From positions 1 through 42,895 of the forward strand of contig CAMCRC010000014.1 of assembly GCA_945877175.1 (NCBI GenBank): a DNA stretch of 42,895 nt. The letters are read 5' to 3'. This DNA is from Klebsiella pneumoniae. GTDB taxonomy: Bacteria > Pseudomonadota > Gammaproteobacteria > Pseudomonadales > Pseudohongiellaceae. The notes under the pieces were generated by a model. It was not told where the DNA came from. It did no database searches and saw nothing but the letters and a program-made list of their open reading frames with translations. The position numbers and the translations under genes are program-made. Of the stretch, positions 1 to 8,447 are shown in pieces (position 1 is the first letter of the stretch; the number at the start of each line of letters is the position of its first letter).

Positions 1-40
1 CCCGCTCCTACAAAGCAGCGTCCGCTCCTACAAGGACGGG
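1..40. repeat. REP-like repeat fragments at window edge
   Basis: The motif CGCTCCTACAA occurs twice (about 4-14 and 23-33), just beyond the stop of the sensor kinase gene. It is the complementary arm of the TGTAGGAGCG-type REP repeat found elsewhere in the window (4141, 7553, 10740, 17927). The element may continue outside the window, so its full shape cannot be judged. Confidence 0.45.
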
Positions 41-1365
41 TCCTTCTCCTGCTCATAGGGCAGGAACACCTTTACGTGGGTGCCCACGCCCAGCTCGCTG
101 CTGATTTCCAGGCGGCCCCCGTGGGCCTGTGCAATCAGCCGGCAAAGATAAAGTCCCAGTCCAAAACCACCCGTGTTGCGCTGGCGCGCGCTGTCGGCGC
201 GATAGAAGGGCTCGCTCAGATGTTCCATGTGCTCCGCCGAGATGCCCTCACCCTCGTCCTGTACTTCCAGAATCGCTTCGCTCGCAGTGAATGACACACG
301 CACGCAGATGGGCTTGTCCCGACCGTGCCGGATGGCATTGTTCACGATATTGGTCAGCAGCAGCCGTGTGCGCAGCTTGTCGATGGAGATCGAGGCGTCT
401 TCTTCCGGGCGCTGATAGTCCACGCCCGGCGCATAGTTGTGGAAGTAGGGCTCCAGCACCAGGCCGATGTAATCGGCGAAATCCACGTGTTCTGCCAGCA
501 ATGCCTGGTGCTGATTGCTCAGGCGCTCGGCTTCGATCAGATCGGAAATCAGCAGGTCGATCTCATTGATGTCGTCCGCCAGCGCTTCGCGCACGGAGTC
601 GTCGTCCATGAATTCCAGCTGCAGTTTTGCGCGGGTAATCGGCGTGCGCAGTTCGTGGCTGATGGCCAGCAGCAACTGGCGCTTCGCCTCCAGCATTGAC
701 TGCAGCGAGTCGGCCATGTGGTTCACGCTCTGGGTCAGCTCGCCCAGCTCGTCTGTGCGGCGCGTCTTCACGCGGTAGCTCAGGTCGCCGTCGCAGATGC
801 GTTCCGCACCTTCCCGCAGCTTGCGCACGGGGTCTACCAGCAGGCGATGCACGAGCAGATAATTGAGCAGCAATGCGAAACCGGCGAGGGCGAGTCCGAT
901 GTACACCACGATGTAGTCATAGTCGCTGAGTGTCGGTACGCGCCGGTTCAGGAAGTACTCATAAGCGCCGCGTGCCACACGAATCACTTCCTCGTCACCC
1001 ACCACCATGATCTGCGCTTCCCGCGACAGCGTGCGGACGAAGGCCGCGCTGTCCACGTCCAGATCGCTCTGGTCATCGGACTGCCAGTTGATGTGAGGAC
1101 TGCGGATGATGATGGTCAGCGACAGTTCGGATGCAAGCTGCGTGGCGCGCTGCAGATCGGGCGGCACGCCGATGTTGTCGACGATGAGCGTGATGTTGTC
1201 GAGGTAGAAATCGGGCAGTGGATTCAGCCGTTCGGAGCGCCAGTTTTCGTCGATCTGGCGGATCGACAGGGTGATGATCAGGAAGAACACCAGCACCGTC
1301 ACGCTGAAGATCAGGAACAGGCGAAAGAAGAGAGAGTTGTTGATGCGTCCAGGCAGAGTCTTCAT
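28..1365 (-). CDS. Membrane sensor histidine kinase, CpxA/EnvZ-like
   Basis: A 445-residue inner-membrane sensor kinase that should phosphorylate the response regulator encoded just upstream in the same operon. Order: TM1 (about 13-35), periplasmic sensor region (36-150), TM2 (151-172), HAMP (173-225), HisKA with the phospho-accepting His237 in ISHELRTP, then HATPase_c with N-box Asn343 (NIVNNAIRH), G1 (DEGEGI) and G2 (GGFGLGLYL). Length and layout fit CpxA/RstB-type kinases. The gap to the regulator is 27 bp, so co-transcription is likely. The stimulus cannot be read from the sequence. An LTxxQ periplasmic protein encoded 2 kb away is suggestive of a Cpx-like envelope-stress role, but that is inference. 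Confidence 0.93.
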   Translation of the reverse strand: MKTLPGRINNSLFFRLFLIFSVTVLVFFLIITLSIRQIDENWRSERLNPLPDFYLDNITLIVDNIGVPPDLQRATQLASELSLTIIIRSPHINWQSDDQSDLDVDSAAFVRTLSREAQIMVVGDEEVIRVARGAYEYFLNRRVPTLSDYDYIVVYIGLALAGFALLLNYLLVHRLLVDPVRKLREGAERICDGDLSYRVKTRRTDELGELTQSVNHMADSLQSMLEAKRQLLLAISHELRTPITRAKLQLEFMDDDSVREALADDINEIDLLISDLIEAERLSNQHQALLAEHVDFADYIGLVLEPYFHNYAPGVDYQRPEEDASISIDKLRTRLLLTNIVNNAIRHGRDKPICVRVSFTASEAILEVQDEGEGISAEHMEHLSEPFYRADSARQRNTGGFGLGLYLCRLIAQAHGGRLEISSELGVGTHVKVFLPYEQEKDPSL

Positions 1366-1392
1366 GGTGATGCCACTGGTGCGGCGCAGGCC

Positions 1393-2094
1393 TCAGCCTG
1401 GCTCACCCACAAAGGTGTAGCCGCGACCCCACACCGTCTTGATGAAGCGCGGCGTCTTCGAGGTGTCCTTGAGCTTGTGGCGCAGCCGGCTGACGAGAGT
1501 GTCCACGGCGCGCGAAAACAATTCTGCGTCGATGCCGCGCAGGCGGTTCATCAGTTCGTCACGGGTGAAGGTCTTGTTGGGTGACTGCATGAACAGCAGC
1601 AGAAGCTCGTACTCCATGGTGGTCAGTTCGACGATCTCCTCATCCAGCTTGACCAGGCGCCGCACCGTGTCCACTTCCAGGCCCTGAATTCTCGGCACAT
1701 CCAGCTGGCTGCGTGCTTCATCACTGGTGCGGCGCAGGATATTGGTGATGCGCGCCACCAGTTCGCGGGGTTCAAATGGCTTGGGCAGGTAATCGTCGGC
1801 ACCCAGCTCGAGCCCGACGATGCGGTCAGTGACTTCGCCGTGGGCGGTAAGCATCAGGATGGGCAGCTGGCCGTACAGTGACGATTTGGCGCGAATCTCG
1901 CGGCAGATTTCGAAACCGTCCTTTTCGGGCAGCATGACATCCAGGATCAGCAGATCAGGTTTGTTGCGCTTGAGGTATTCGAAACCCTTCGACGGCGTAT
2001 GGGCTGCCGTCACCTTCATGTCATAGCGCTCCAGATATTGCGTCAGCAACTGTCCGAGTTTCTCGTCGTCATCTATCAGCAGAATCTGTTTCAT
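1393..2094 (-). CDS. OmpR/PhoB-family response regulator
   Basis: A 233-residue DNA-binding response regulator and the partner of the downstream kinase. The receiver domain (2-118) has the acidic pair IDDDE near residue 8, phosphorylation site Asp52 (LLILDVMLP), the conserved Thr (MLTAHGE) and Lys (DYLPKPFEP). The C-terminal winged helix (about 135-230) shows the usual RDELMNRL recognition region and the terminal WGRGYTF motif. An in-frame ATG lies 6 codons upstream (2112), but homology begins at MKQILLIDDD, and AGGGTG sits just ahead of the start at 2094. It is probably the first gene of the operon. Its target genes are unknown. Confidence 0.93.
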   Translation of the reverse strand: MKQILLIDDDEKLGQLLTQYLERYDMKVTAAHTPSKGFEYLKRNKPDLLILDVMLPEKDGFEICREIRAKSSLYGQLPILMLTAHGEVTDRIVGLELGADDYLPKPFEPRELVARITNILRRTSDEARSQLDVPRIQGLEVDTVRRLVKLDEEIVELTTMEYELLLLFMQSPNKTFTRDELMNRLRGIDAELFSRAVDTLVSRLRHKLKDTSKTPRFIKTVWGRGYTFVGEPG

Positions 2095-2121
2095 GCCGCA
2101 CCCTGAATGCAAGTCTGACCG

Positions 2122-2150
2122 AGTGTACGAAGTCGGCCAGGGGAAATCAA
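2122..2150 (-). promoter_or_regulatory. Putative sigma-70 promoter of the two-component operon
   Basis: On the minus strand TTGATT (2150-2145), a 17-bp spacer and TACACT (2127-2122) give a plausible -35/-10 pair. The start point would fall near 2115, about 20 nt ahead of the regulator start codon. Both boxes match the consensus at 4 of 6 positions, so this is only suggestive. Confidence 0.35.
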
Positions 2151-2251
2151 TCAGACTGGCTGGCGCTGCACGCTAGTGCCTTGGCAGGGGCAGCGGTAGT
2201 ATGATTGCCCGCCATCGGGCCGTGCAGGCCCTCCCTCTACGAGTGATCGCG

Positions 2252-4144
2252 ATGATTTCCCTGAACAATGCCACGCTGATGCGCGGCGAACTGGTGCTGC
2301 TGCGCGATGCCAGTCTGGCCATTCACAATGGGCAGAAGATAGGCGTCATTGGTCGCAATGGCAGCGGCAAATCCAGCCTGTTTGCCTGTCTTCTGGGGCA
2401 ACTGGCGCTGGATCAGGGCGATCTGTCCATGCCGGAAGGTCTGCGGTGTGCGCACATGCGTCAGGAGACCGTGGCTTCGGCCACGTCGGCGGTGGACTTC
2501 GTGATTGATGGCGATGCGCGCTACCGCGAGATCGAACGGCTGTTGCACGCGGCGGAGGCAAAGGGCGACGGTTCGGCCATTGCCCATCTGCACAGCGACA
2601 TGGACAAGATTGGCGGCTACGACATTCGTTTCCGGGCAATGCAGTTGCTATCGGGACTCGGCTTTTCGGCTGAACAGTTCGACAATCCCGTCTCGAGCTT
2701 TTCCGGGGGCTGGCGCATCCGCCTGAATCTCGCCGCCGCCCTGATGGCACCCTCCGACCTGCTGCTGCTGGACGAGCCCACCAACCACCTCGACCTGGAA
2801 GCCACGCTATGGCTGGAACAATGGCTCAAGCGTTATCAGGGCACGCTGCTGATCATTTCCCACGACCGCAGTTTTCTCGACGAAGTCATCTCGTATGTGG
2901 TGAGCGTCGAGCAACAGAAACTCACACTCTATCGCGGCAACTACAGCAGTTTTGAAACGCAGCGTGCAGAACGGCTCTCCCAGGAGCAGGCCATGTTCGA
3001 GAAGCAGCAGCGGCGCGTGGCCGAGATCGAGGACTTCGTGCGGCGTTTCCGTGCCAAGGCCACCAAGGCGCGGCAGGCTCAGAGTCGCCTCAAGGAGCTT
3101 GACCGCATGCAGCTGATTGCGCCGGCGCATATCGACTCGCCATTCCATTTCGAGTTCCCGGCACCGGAGCGCCTGCCTGCCGAGCTGCTGGCGCTGGACA
3201 AGGTGAGCGTCGGCTATGGTTCGCCACTGGTCAGCAATATCCGACTGACCATTCGCGACACCACGCGCATCGGTCTGCTGGGTTTCAACGGCTGCGGCAA
3301 GTCCACGCTGCTGCGCACGATTGCGAGCGATCTGGCTCCCCTGGCCGGAGAAATGCGCAGCTCGAAGTTTCTGCAGGTGGGGTATTTCGCTCAGCACCAG
3401 GTGGACGTGCTGGATCAGCGCGCCAGCCCGATGCTGCTCCTGCAGCGACTGGATCCGGCGGCGCGTGACCAGAGCATCCGCGATTTTCTGGGCGGATTCG
3501 ATTTCCGTGGAGATCGAATCACCGAGACCATCGAGAATTTCTCTGGTGGCGAGAAGGCGCGGCTCGCACTGGCCCTGGTGGTGTGGCAGAAGCCGAACCT
3601 GTTGCTGCTGGACGAACCCACCAACCACCTGGATTTGGAAATGCGCCACGCGCTTACAGTGGCGCTGCAGGGATTCGAGGGGGCGCTGGTCATTGTGTCC
3701 CACGACCGTCACCTGTTGAGCAATACCGTCGATGAGTTCCACTCCATACACAATGGGCGCTGTCAGGAATTCGAAGGCGATCTGCACGACTACGAAAAGT
3801 GGATGCAGGAGAACAGCAAGGGCAGCACGGGCACGGCGGCGAAACCTGCGGAGGCGGGTGACGACCGGAAGGGCGATCGCAAGGAACTGCGCCAGCAGGC
3901 CGCTGCTACCCGCCAGCAACTGGCGCCGCTGCGCAATGAGATCAAGAAGCTGGAGCAGAAGCTCGACAAGCTGCACGCAGACCTGACACAGGTGGAAACC
4001 CAGCTGGGCGATGCGAGTCTGTACGAAGAGAGCCGCAAGAAGGACCTGAGTGCGCTGCTGCAGAAGCAGGCCGCGCTCAAGTCCGAGGCCGAGGGTGTCG
4101 AAACTCTCTGGCTGGAAAAAAGTGAGCAGCTGGAAACACTGTAG
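2252..4144 (+). CDS. yheS: ABC-F family ATPase, YheS-like
   Basis: A 630-residue soluble protein with two ABC ATPase domains and no membrane segment, the layout of ABC-F translation factors that act at the ribosome. Domain 1 has Walker A GRNGSGKS (34-41), signature SFSGGW (about 149) and Walker B LLLLDEPTNHLDLE. Domain 2 has GFNGCGKS, NFSGGEK and a second LLLLDEPTNHLDLE. Between them lies the charged linker typical of the family. The C-terminus (about 540-630) is a Lys/Glu-rich coiled coil. Length and the N-terminal MISLNN start match YheS (about 637 aa); EttA and Uup are less likely. An upstream in-frame ATG at 2201 adds 17 residues unlike the family. The TAG stop overlaps a palindromic REP. 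Confidence 0.9.
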   Translation: MISLNNATLMRGELVLLRDASLAIHNGQKIGVIGRNGSGKSSLFACLLGQLALDQGDLSMPEGLRCAHMRQETVASATSAVDFVIDGDARYREIERLLHAAEAKGDGSAIAHLHSDMDKIGGYDIRFRAMQLLSGLGFSAEQFDNPVSSFSGGWRIRLNLAAALMAPSDLLLLDEPTNHLDLEATLWLEQWLKRYQGTLLIISHDRSFLDEVISYVVSVEQQKLTLYRGNYSSFETQRAERLSQEQAMFEKQQRRVAEIEDFVRRFRAKATKARQAQSRLKELDRMQLIAPAHIDSPFHFEFPAPERLPAELLALDKVSVGYGSPLVSNIRLTIRDTTRIGLLGFNGCGKSTLLRTIASDLAPLAGEMRSSKFLQVGYFAQHQVDVLDQRASPMLLLQRLDPAARDQSIRDFLGGFDFRGDRITETIENFSGGEKARLALALVVWQKPNLLLLDEPTNHLDLEMRHALTVALQGFEGALVIVSHDRHLLSNTVDEFHSIHNGRCQEFEGDLHDYEKWMQENSKGSTGTAAKPAEAGDDRKGDRKELRQQAAATRQQLAPLRNEIKKLEQKLDKLHADLTQVETQLGDASLYEESRKKDLSALLQKQAALKSEAEGVETLWLEKSEQLETL

Positions 4145-4175
4145 GAGCGGGCCCGCTCCCACAGGCAGGGCCCGC
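4141..4175. repeat. REP-like palindrome overlapping the yheS stop
   Basis: GGAGCGGGCCCGCTCC (4144-4159) is a perfect 16-bp palindrome, followed by CACAGGCAGGGCCCGC, a second partial REP arm. The stop codon of the ABC-F gene (4142-4144) lies at its edge. In RNA it would form a strong hairpin without a U-tract, so it may protect the 3' end or act as a Rho-type boundary rather than an intrinsic terminator. Confidence 0.6.
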
Positions 4176-4219
4176 ACAACAAGCATTCAACAACACACGT
4201 CCAACACAGGAGCCACACC

Positions 4220-4651
4220 ATGAAGACTGCACTGCTCGCACTGATTATGTCGCTCGTCCTCGCTCTTTCCGCCAGCGTCCTGCAGGCACAGCCGGGCAGT
4301 GGCCAGGGGGGTGGTCCCGGCCAGGGAGGGGGTGGCGGCATGCGCATGAACCCCGAGGCCCGTGTGCAGCAGTTGATCACTGCACTGGAAATCACGTCAG
4401 AGCAGGAACCCGCGTTCCGCGCAGCGATGGCAAAAGTCACTGAAATGCAGATGGCCGCGATGGGCGCGATGCGTCAGGGCGGAGGACAGGGGCAAGGCGG
4501 GGGTCAAGGCCAGGGCATGCAGCGCCGTGCAGAAATGCAGCGGCAAACCGAAGAGATTCTTGCCACTGTGCTGACCGATGCGCAGATGACGAAGTTCCGC
4601 GAGGCCGAAGAAGCCCGCATGGCGCAGATGCGCGAGCGCAATGCGCCCTGA
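4220..4651 (+). CDS. Secreted LTxxQ/Spy-CpxP-like protein
   Basis: A 143-residue protein with a clear signal peptide (about 1-23, cleavage near VLQA-Q). The mature part has two low-complexity Gly/Gln stretches (about 25-40 and 86-100), Met-rich helical segments, and an LTxxQ-type motif near the end (VLTDAQMTKF). This pattern is typical of periplasmic Spy/CpxP-like helical proteins that bind unfolded proteins or metals. AGGAG lies 8 bp before the ATG. It follows the ABC-F gene in the same direction after a REP hairpin. If the nearby two-component system is Cpx-like, this would be a natural partner; no regulator site was proven. A generic Met/Gly-rich secreted protein is the alternative. Confidence 0.75.
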   Translation: MKTALLALIMSLVLALSASVLQAQPGSGQGGGPGQGGGGGMRMNPEARVQQLITALEITSEQEPAFRAAMAKVTEMQMAAMGAMRQGGGQGQGGGQGQGMQRRAEMQRQTEEILATVLTDAQMTKFREAEEARMAQMRERNAP

Positions 4652-4734
4652 CGGCATGGCAATTTTCCTACAGGATAGGAATTCCTGAGAATCCTGTTAA
4701 AATCCCGGCGGTCTTTTTCCTCGTGAGCAGTACC

Positions 4735-5727
4735 ATGCAGAAAAGAACCTCCGAAGAGGAAATTGTCCTCGTCCTCTCGCTGATCTCCATGATCGGCCTG
4801 CTCCCTTTTGCCATCGTGCGTTTCAGCACGGGGGACTGGGCTGTCGGCCTTGTGGACAGTGCAGGCGTCATCGGATCCTTAGCCACTTTCACGTATGTCT
4901 GGCGCACACGCCGCACCGAGATACCCGGCTTCTTCATTGCCGTGCTGTCACTGTCAGGCATGGTGGCCAATCTCTTCTTTCTCGGCCCCCGGGATCTGTA
5001 CTTTCTGTACCCGGTCACTATCGCCGCCTTCTTCCTGACACCGCCGGCCACCGCGTTGCGACTCACGGCGGCGGCACTGCTCGCGTCGTCCCTGGCCTTG
5101 TTTTCTGGGCTGACGGCTTTCGATTTCGCGAAATTCTTCCTGTCCCTCCTCGGGTGCATCCTCTTTGCCTTTGCCTTCGCGCAGCAGCGCAACCGGCAGC
5201 GCGATCAGCTGCTGCAATTGTCCACGGAAGACCCGCTGACCGGTGCGGGCAATCGCCGGGCGCTGAACAAGAAGCTGGATCAGCTCGTGGCGACGTACCG
5301 CCGCACGGCCATGCCGATGTCGGCCATTCTGCTGGATCTGGACAACTTCAAGATCGTCAATGACGCAGGCGGCCATGCAGCCGGAGACGAAGTGCTGCGT
5401 CGGGTCGCCGACATCATCGCCACGCGCATCCGTCTGACCGACAATCTGTACCGCTTTGGCGGGGACGAATTCGTCGTGCTGGCCACGAGTGCCACCGGCG
5501 AGACGGCGGCAAAACTAGCCGAAGATATCCGCGATCTGGTGGCCCGCGCGCTTGCGGACATAGCCCTGCCGGTGACCGCCTCACTCGGCGTGGCGGAATA
5601 CATTGCCGACGAGTCCGTGGAACAGTGGCTGGCACGGGCCGACAAGGCCATGTACAAGGCCAAGGCGTCGGGCAAGAACACGGTTCGCTTCCTCGGCGTT
5701 CCCGAAACCCTGCGCAGTGCGGCCTGA
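4735..5727 (+). CDS. Membrane-bound diguanylate cyclase (GGDEF)
   Basis: About 330 residues: an N-terminal region of roughly five or six membrane helices (10-165), then a GGDEF domain (about 172-325) that makes cyclic di-GMP from GTP. The active motif is intact (RFGGDEF). The product-inhibition I-site RxxD is present (RLTD, five residues before GGDEF), so an active, feedback-controlled enzyme is expected. No EAL domain. The N-terminal helices resemble the integral-membrane sensor regions of many GGDEF proteins; the ligand is unknown. A GTG at 4723 would add four residues; ATG 4735 is preferred but neither has a strong ribosome site. Confidence 0.92.
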   Translation: MQKRTSEEEIVLVLSLISMIGLLPFAIVRFSTGDWAVGLVDSAGVIGSLATFTYVWRTRRTEIPGFFIAVLSLSGMVANLFFLGPRDLYFLYPVTIAAFFLTPPATALRLTAAALLASSLALFSGLTAFDFAKFFLSLLGCILFAFAFAQQRNRQRDQLLQLSTEDPLTGAGNRRALNKKLDQLVATYRRTAMPMSAILLDLDNFKIVNDAGGHAAGDEVLRRVADIIATRIRLTDNLYRFGGDEFVVLATSATGETAAKLAEDIRDLVARALADIALPVTASLGVAEYIADESVEQWLARADKAMYKAKASGKNTVRFLGVPETLRSAA

Positions 5728-5806
5728 AGCCGGCAGCGCGCGACTTCCCCGCAATACCCGAAAGTGCCATGATCCCGGGTCTCTGCCTGTCACTGATGTC
5801 TATCAC

Positions 5807-5896
5807 ATGCCCTGGATTCTTCTCATTCTCGCCGGCCTGCTGGGACCTGGTCTGTTGATTCTCATGACATTGCCGGGCGCGAGGCTGGCACTATGA
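5807..5896 (+). CDS. Possible 29-residue hydrophobic peptide
   Basis: A tiny frame begins ATG CCC TGG ATT and encodes one strongly hydrophobic segment (PWILLILAGLLGPGLLILM) ending in a short basic tail. Its TGA overlaps the ATG of the racemase gene as ATGA, the arrangement of translational coupling. No convincing Shine-Dalgarno precedes it, so it may be non-coding. Confidence 0.25.
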   Translation: MPWILLILAGLLGPGLLILMTLPGARLAL

Positions 5897-6588
5897 AAAC
5901 CATCGGCATGCTGGGCGGCATGAGCTGGGAAAGCACCAGCACCTATTATCGGGCGCTGAACGAGGGCGTGCGCGCTGCCTGCGGCGGTCTGCACTCGGCG
6001 AAGATTCTGCTGCACAGTGTCGACTTCGCCCCGCTGGAGGCCCTTCAGCATGCCGGCGACTGGGATGCCATTGCCGAGCAACTGGCAGCTGCCGCCCGCA
6101 GCGTACAGGCCGGGGGTGCCGACTTCCTGATGCTCTGTACCAACACCATGCACAAGGTGGCTCCACAGATCGAAGCGGCCATCGACATTCCTCTTCTGCA
6201 TATAGCGGACGCCACCGCCGAGGCACTGCAGGGGCAGGGCATTCGCCGCGTCGGACTTCTGGGCACGGCCTTCACCATGGAGCAGGATTTCTACAAGGGG
6301 CGCATTGCCAGCCGCTACGGCATCGAGGTGCTGGTGCCGGAACAGGACGCACGGCGTCTGGTCCACCGGGTCATCTATGAGGAGCTGTGCCTGGGGCGCA
6401 CCGAGCCAGCATCGCGGGAGGCCTATCTCGATATCGTGGCCGACCTGTCGGCACAGGGTGCTGAAGCTGTCATTCTGGGTTGCACAGAGATTGGTTTGTT
6501 GATCAGGCAGCGGGACACGTCAGTGACGCTGTACGATACGACAGCCATCCACGCCGCGCGCGCCGTCACGATGGCACTTTCCCAATGA
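5893..6588 (+). CDS. Aspartate/glutamate racemase-family protein
   Basis: A 231-residue cytosolic enzyme of the cofactor-independent Asp/Glu racemase family (YgeA/RacX-like). The two catalytic cysteines are present: MLCTNTMH near residue 80 and ILGCTEIGLL near 195. The N-terminal glycine motif GMLGGMSWEST is diagnostic of the YgeA branch rather than MurI. It would interconvert D- and L-amino acids; the exact substrate (Asp, Glu, homoserine or others) cannot be decided. It is followed after 21 bp by a flavodoxin-fold oxidoreductase in the same direction, probably one transcript. Confidence 0.9.
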   Translation: MKTIGMLGGMSWESTSTYYRALNEGVRAACGGLHSAKILLHSVDFAPLEALQHAGDWDAIAEQLAAAARSVQAGGADFLMLCTNTMHKVAPQIEAAIDIPLLHIADATAEALQGQGIRRVGLLGTAFTMEQDFYKGRIASRYGIEVLVPEQDARRLVHRVIYEELCLGRTEPASREAYLDIVADLSAQGAEAVILGCTEIGLLIRQRDTSVTLYDTTAIHAARAVTMALSQ

Positions 6589-6609
6589 TCTGCTGCAAGA
6601 GGCATCGCC

Positions 6610-7197
6610 ATGACTCACCGCATCCTGCTCATTCAGGGACATCCCGATACCAGCAAGCGCCATCTCAATCATCTTCTGCTCGACGCCTATGCACAGGGTG
6701 CGGCAGCGGCGGGGCATGAGACGCGGACACTGGTTGTCGCCGATCTCGAATTTCCACTGTTGAGGACACAGGACGACTGGGAGAAGGGCACGGGGCCTGC
6801 GGGCCTGACGGACGCTCAGGCCGACATTCTCTGGGCAGACCATCTGGTGTTGTTCTTTCCCCTCTGGCTGGGCGACATGCCGGCGCTCCTGAAAGGCTTT
6901 CTGGAGCAGGTGGCACGGCCTGGATTTGCCTTTCGCCGGGATGCCCGGAACCCTTTCGGCCCAAAAGCGCTGGGTGGACGCAGCGCCCGCGTTATCGTCA
7001 CCATGGGCATGCCTGCCCTGGTGTACCGCTGGTATTTCCGCGCCCACAGTGTGAAGGCACTGGAGCGCAATGTCCTGGGCTTTGTCGGTTTCGCACCGGT
7101 TCGCGAGACCTTGATAGGCTTGGTAGCCGGCATGGCGCCGGAGAAGGTGACGCACTGGGAAGCGACCATGCGCAAACTGGGCGGTCGCGCGCAGTAA
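6610..7197 (+). CDS. NAD(P)H-dependent flavin oxidoreductase (flavodoxin_2 fold)
   Basis: A 195-residue protein of the NQO1/KefF/MdaB-like flavodoxin-fold family, which passes two electrons from NAD(P)H to quinones or other acceptors via FMN or FAD. Seen: the N-terminal phosphate-binding strand-loop (ILLIQGHPDTSKRH), the central LVLFFPLWLGDMPALLKGF motif with the WxGxxPA-type loop, and a C-terminal region after VTMGMPA. AAGAGG precedes the ATG. It sits in a short operon with the racemase and meets arsJ tail-to-tail with a 6-bp gap. The substrate is unknown. Confidence 0.87.
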   Translation: MTHRILLIQGHPDTSKRHLNHLLLDAYAQGAAAAGHETRTLVVADLEFPLLRTQDDWEKGTGPAGLTDAQADILWADHLVLFFPLWLGDMPALLKGFLEQVARPGFAFRRDARNPFGPKALGGRSARVIVTMGMPALVYRWYFRAHSVKALERNVLGFVGFAPVRETLIGLVAGMAPEKVTHWEATMRKLGGRAQ

Positions 7198-7203
7198 CCG
7201 GGC

Positions 7204-8442
7204 TCAGAGACGACGGGCCAGCACGGCAGAAGCCGCCACCAGCAGGGACGAGACGAAAAGGCACATCGCCAGTCCGGCGCTCTGGTACACCAGGCCCGAG
7301 AGCACGGTGCCCAGCAGTCGCCCGGCGGCATTGGCCATGTAATAGAAGCCCACGTCCAGAGAAACACCGTCACTGCGCGCCCAGGACACGATCAGATAGG
7401 AATGCACCGCCGAGTTGATGGCGAACACGGCGCCAAACACCAGCAGTCCGCCCACCAGCACCAGTTCCGCCTGCCATTGCGCCAGCAGCGCCGCGCCGAT
7501 CAGCGCCGGCAGCAGACACAGCAGTGCTGCCCACACGAAGGCCGTGCGCCCGGTAGGAGCGAGCCCTGCAGTGGGAGCAAGCCCTGCTGTGGGAGCGAGC
7601 CCTGCTCGCGAACTCCCCCCCACAAATCCCGGCGCCAGCGCCTGCACTGCCCCATACCCAATCACCCACACGGCCAGCAGCGTTCCCACCTGCAGCGCAC
7701 TCCAGCCCAGCTGACTCTGCAGATACACCGGCAAGGCCACCACGAACCAGACATCCCGCGCTGCAAACAGGAAGAAGCGCGCCGTGGCCAGCCGGTTGAT
7801 GGCGTGACTGCTGGAGAATATCTCCCGGAACTTCGGCTTGAAACTTGCCACGCCACTCTGGCGCTCGAGCAGCAGCAGGCTGGCCAGCAGCACCACCCCC
7901 AGCAGCACTGCCATGATGAGAATGGCCCCGTGGAATCCGACGCTGGCCAGCAACGCCCCGCCGAGGAAAAAGCCAACGCCCTTGAGTGCATTCTTGGAGC
8001 CAGTCAGCCGCGCCACCCAGCGGTAGAGTGTGCCCTGGGCGTCGTCCGGCACCAGGCTCTTCACGCTGCTCTTGGCGCTCATCTTGTTCAGATCCTTGGC
8101 GATGCCGGACAGCGCCTGCGCTACCATCACCCACACCACGGTCAGCAGCGCCGGGTCCACCAGCAGCATCAGCAGGGCCACTATCTGCAGGGCCAGGCCG
8201 ATGTGCATGGTCACGTTCAGGCCTATGCGACTGGCCAGCCAGCCCCCGAACAGATTGGTGACGATGCCGAAGAATTCATACAGCAGGAACAGCGAAGCCA
8301 CTTCCAGCGGACTGAAACCCAGGCCGTGGAAGAACAGCACCACCAGCATGCGCAGGGCGCCGTCGGTCAGGGTGAAAGCCCAGTAGCTGGCGGTGATCAC
8401 CAGGTACTGGGCAAACGGATTGTGGCGCAGGCTCAGACCCAC
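7204..8442 (-). CDS. arsJ: ArsJ organoarsenical efflux MFS transporter
   Basis: A 412-residue, about 12-helix major facilitator transporter. In this family ArsJ exports 1-arseno-3-phosphoglycerate, the product made from arsenate by the partner GAPDH encoded just upstream. The family call rests on the N-terminus (NPFAQYLVITASYWAFTLTD), the KDLNKMSAKSSVK motif and the GAPDH pairing. The GTG start at 8442 lies 5 bp after the GAPDH stop, with GGAG inside the end of the upstream gene, so translation is probably coupled. Oddity: a loop in the second half holds GLAPTAGLAPTAGLAPTG, encoded by three 18-bp REP-derived repeats (7553-7606) that keep the frame open. Confidence 0.92.
   Translation of the reverse strand: MGLSLRHNPFAQYLVITASYWAFTLTDGALRMLVVLFFHGLGFSPLEVASLFLLYEFFGIVTNLFGGWLASRIGLNVTMHIGLALQIVALLMLLVDPALLTVVWVMVAQALSGIAKDLNKMSAKSSVKSLVPDDAQGTLYRWVARLTGSKNALKGVGFFLGGALLASVGFHGAILIMAVLLGVVLLASLLLLERQSGVASFKPKFREIFSSSHAINRLATARFFLFAARDVWFVVALPVYLQSQLGWSALQVGTLLAVWVIGYGAVQALAPGFVGGSSRAGLAPTAGLAPTAGLAPTGRTAFVWAALLCLLPALIGAALLAQWQAELVLVGGLLVFGAVFAINSAVHSYLIVSWARSDGVSLDVGFYYMANAAGRLLGTVLSGLVYQSAGLAMCLFVSSLLVAASAVLARRL
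7553..7612. repeat. Three tandem REP-derived 18-bp repeats inside arsJ
   Basis: Three copies in tandem: GTAGGAGCGAGCCCTGCA (7553), GTGGGAGCAAGCCCTGCT (7571) and GTGGGAGCGAGCCCTGCT (7589), followed by CGCGAA. Each is the head of the same REP family found between genes at 10740 and 17927. Eighteen bases are six codons, so the insertion does not break arsJ. Confidence 0.85.
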
Positions 8443-8447
8443 TGCTC

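Noticed and set aside
718-1584. Long plus-strand open frame of 288 codons opposite the kinase gene
   Set aside because: It is the antisense shadow of the histidine kinase and regulator; GC-rich codon bias keeps it open, and its translation has no family motif.
2807-4186. 459-codon minus-strand frame opposite the ABC-F gene
   Set aside because: Antisense shadow of a gene with full ABC-F motifs; no ribosome site or recognisable domain.
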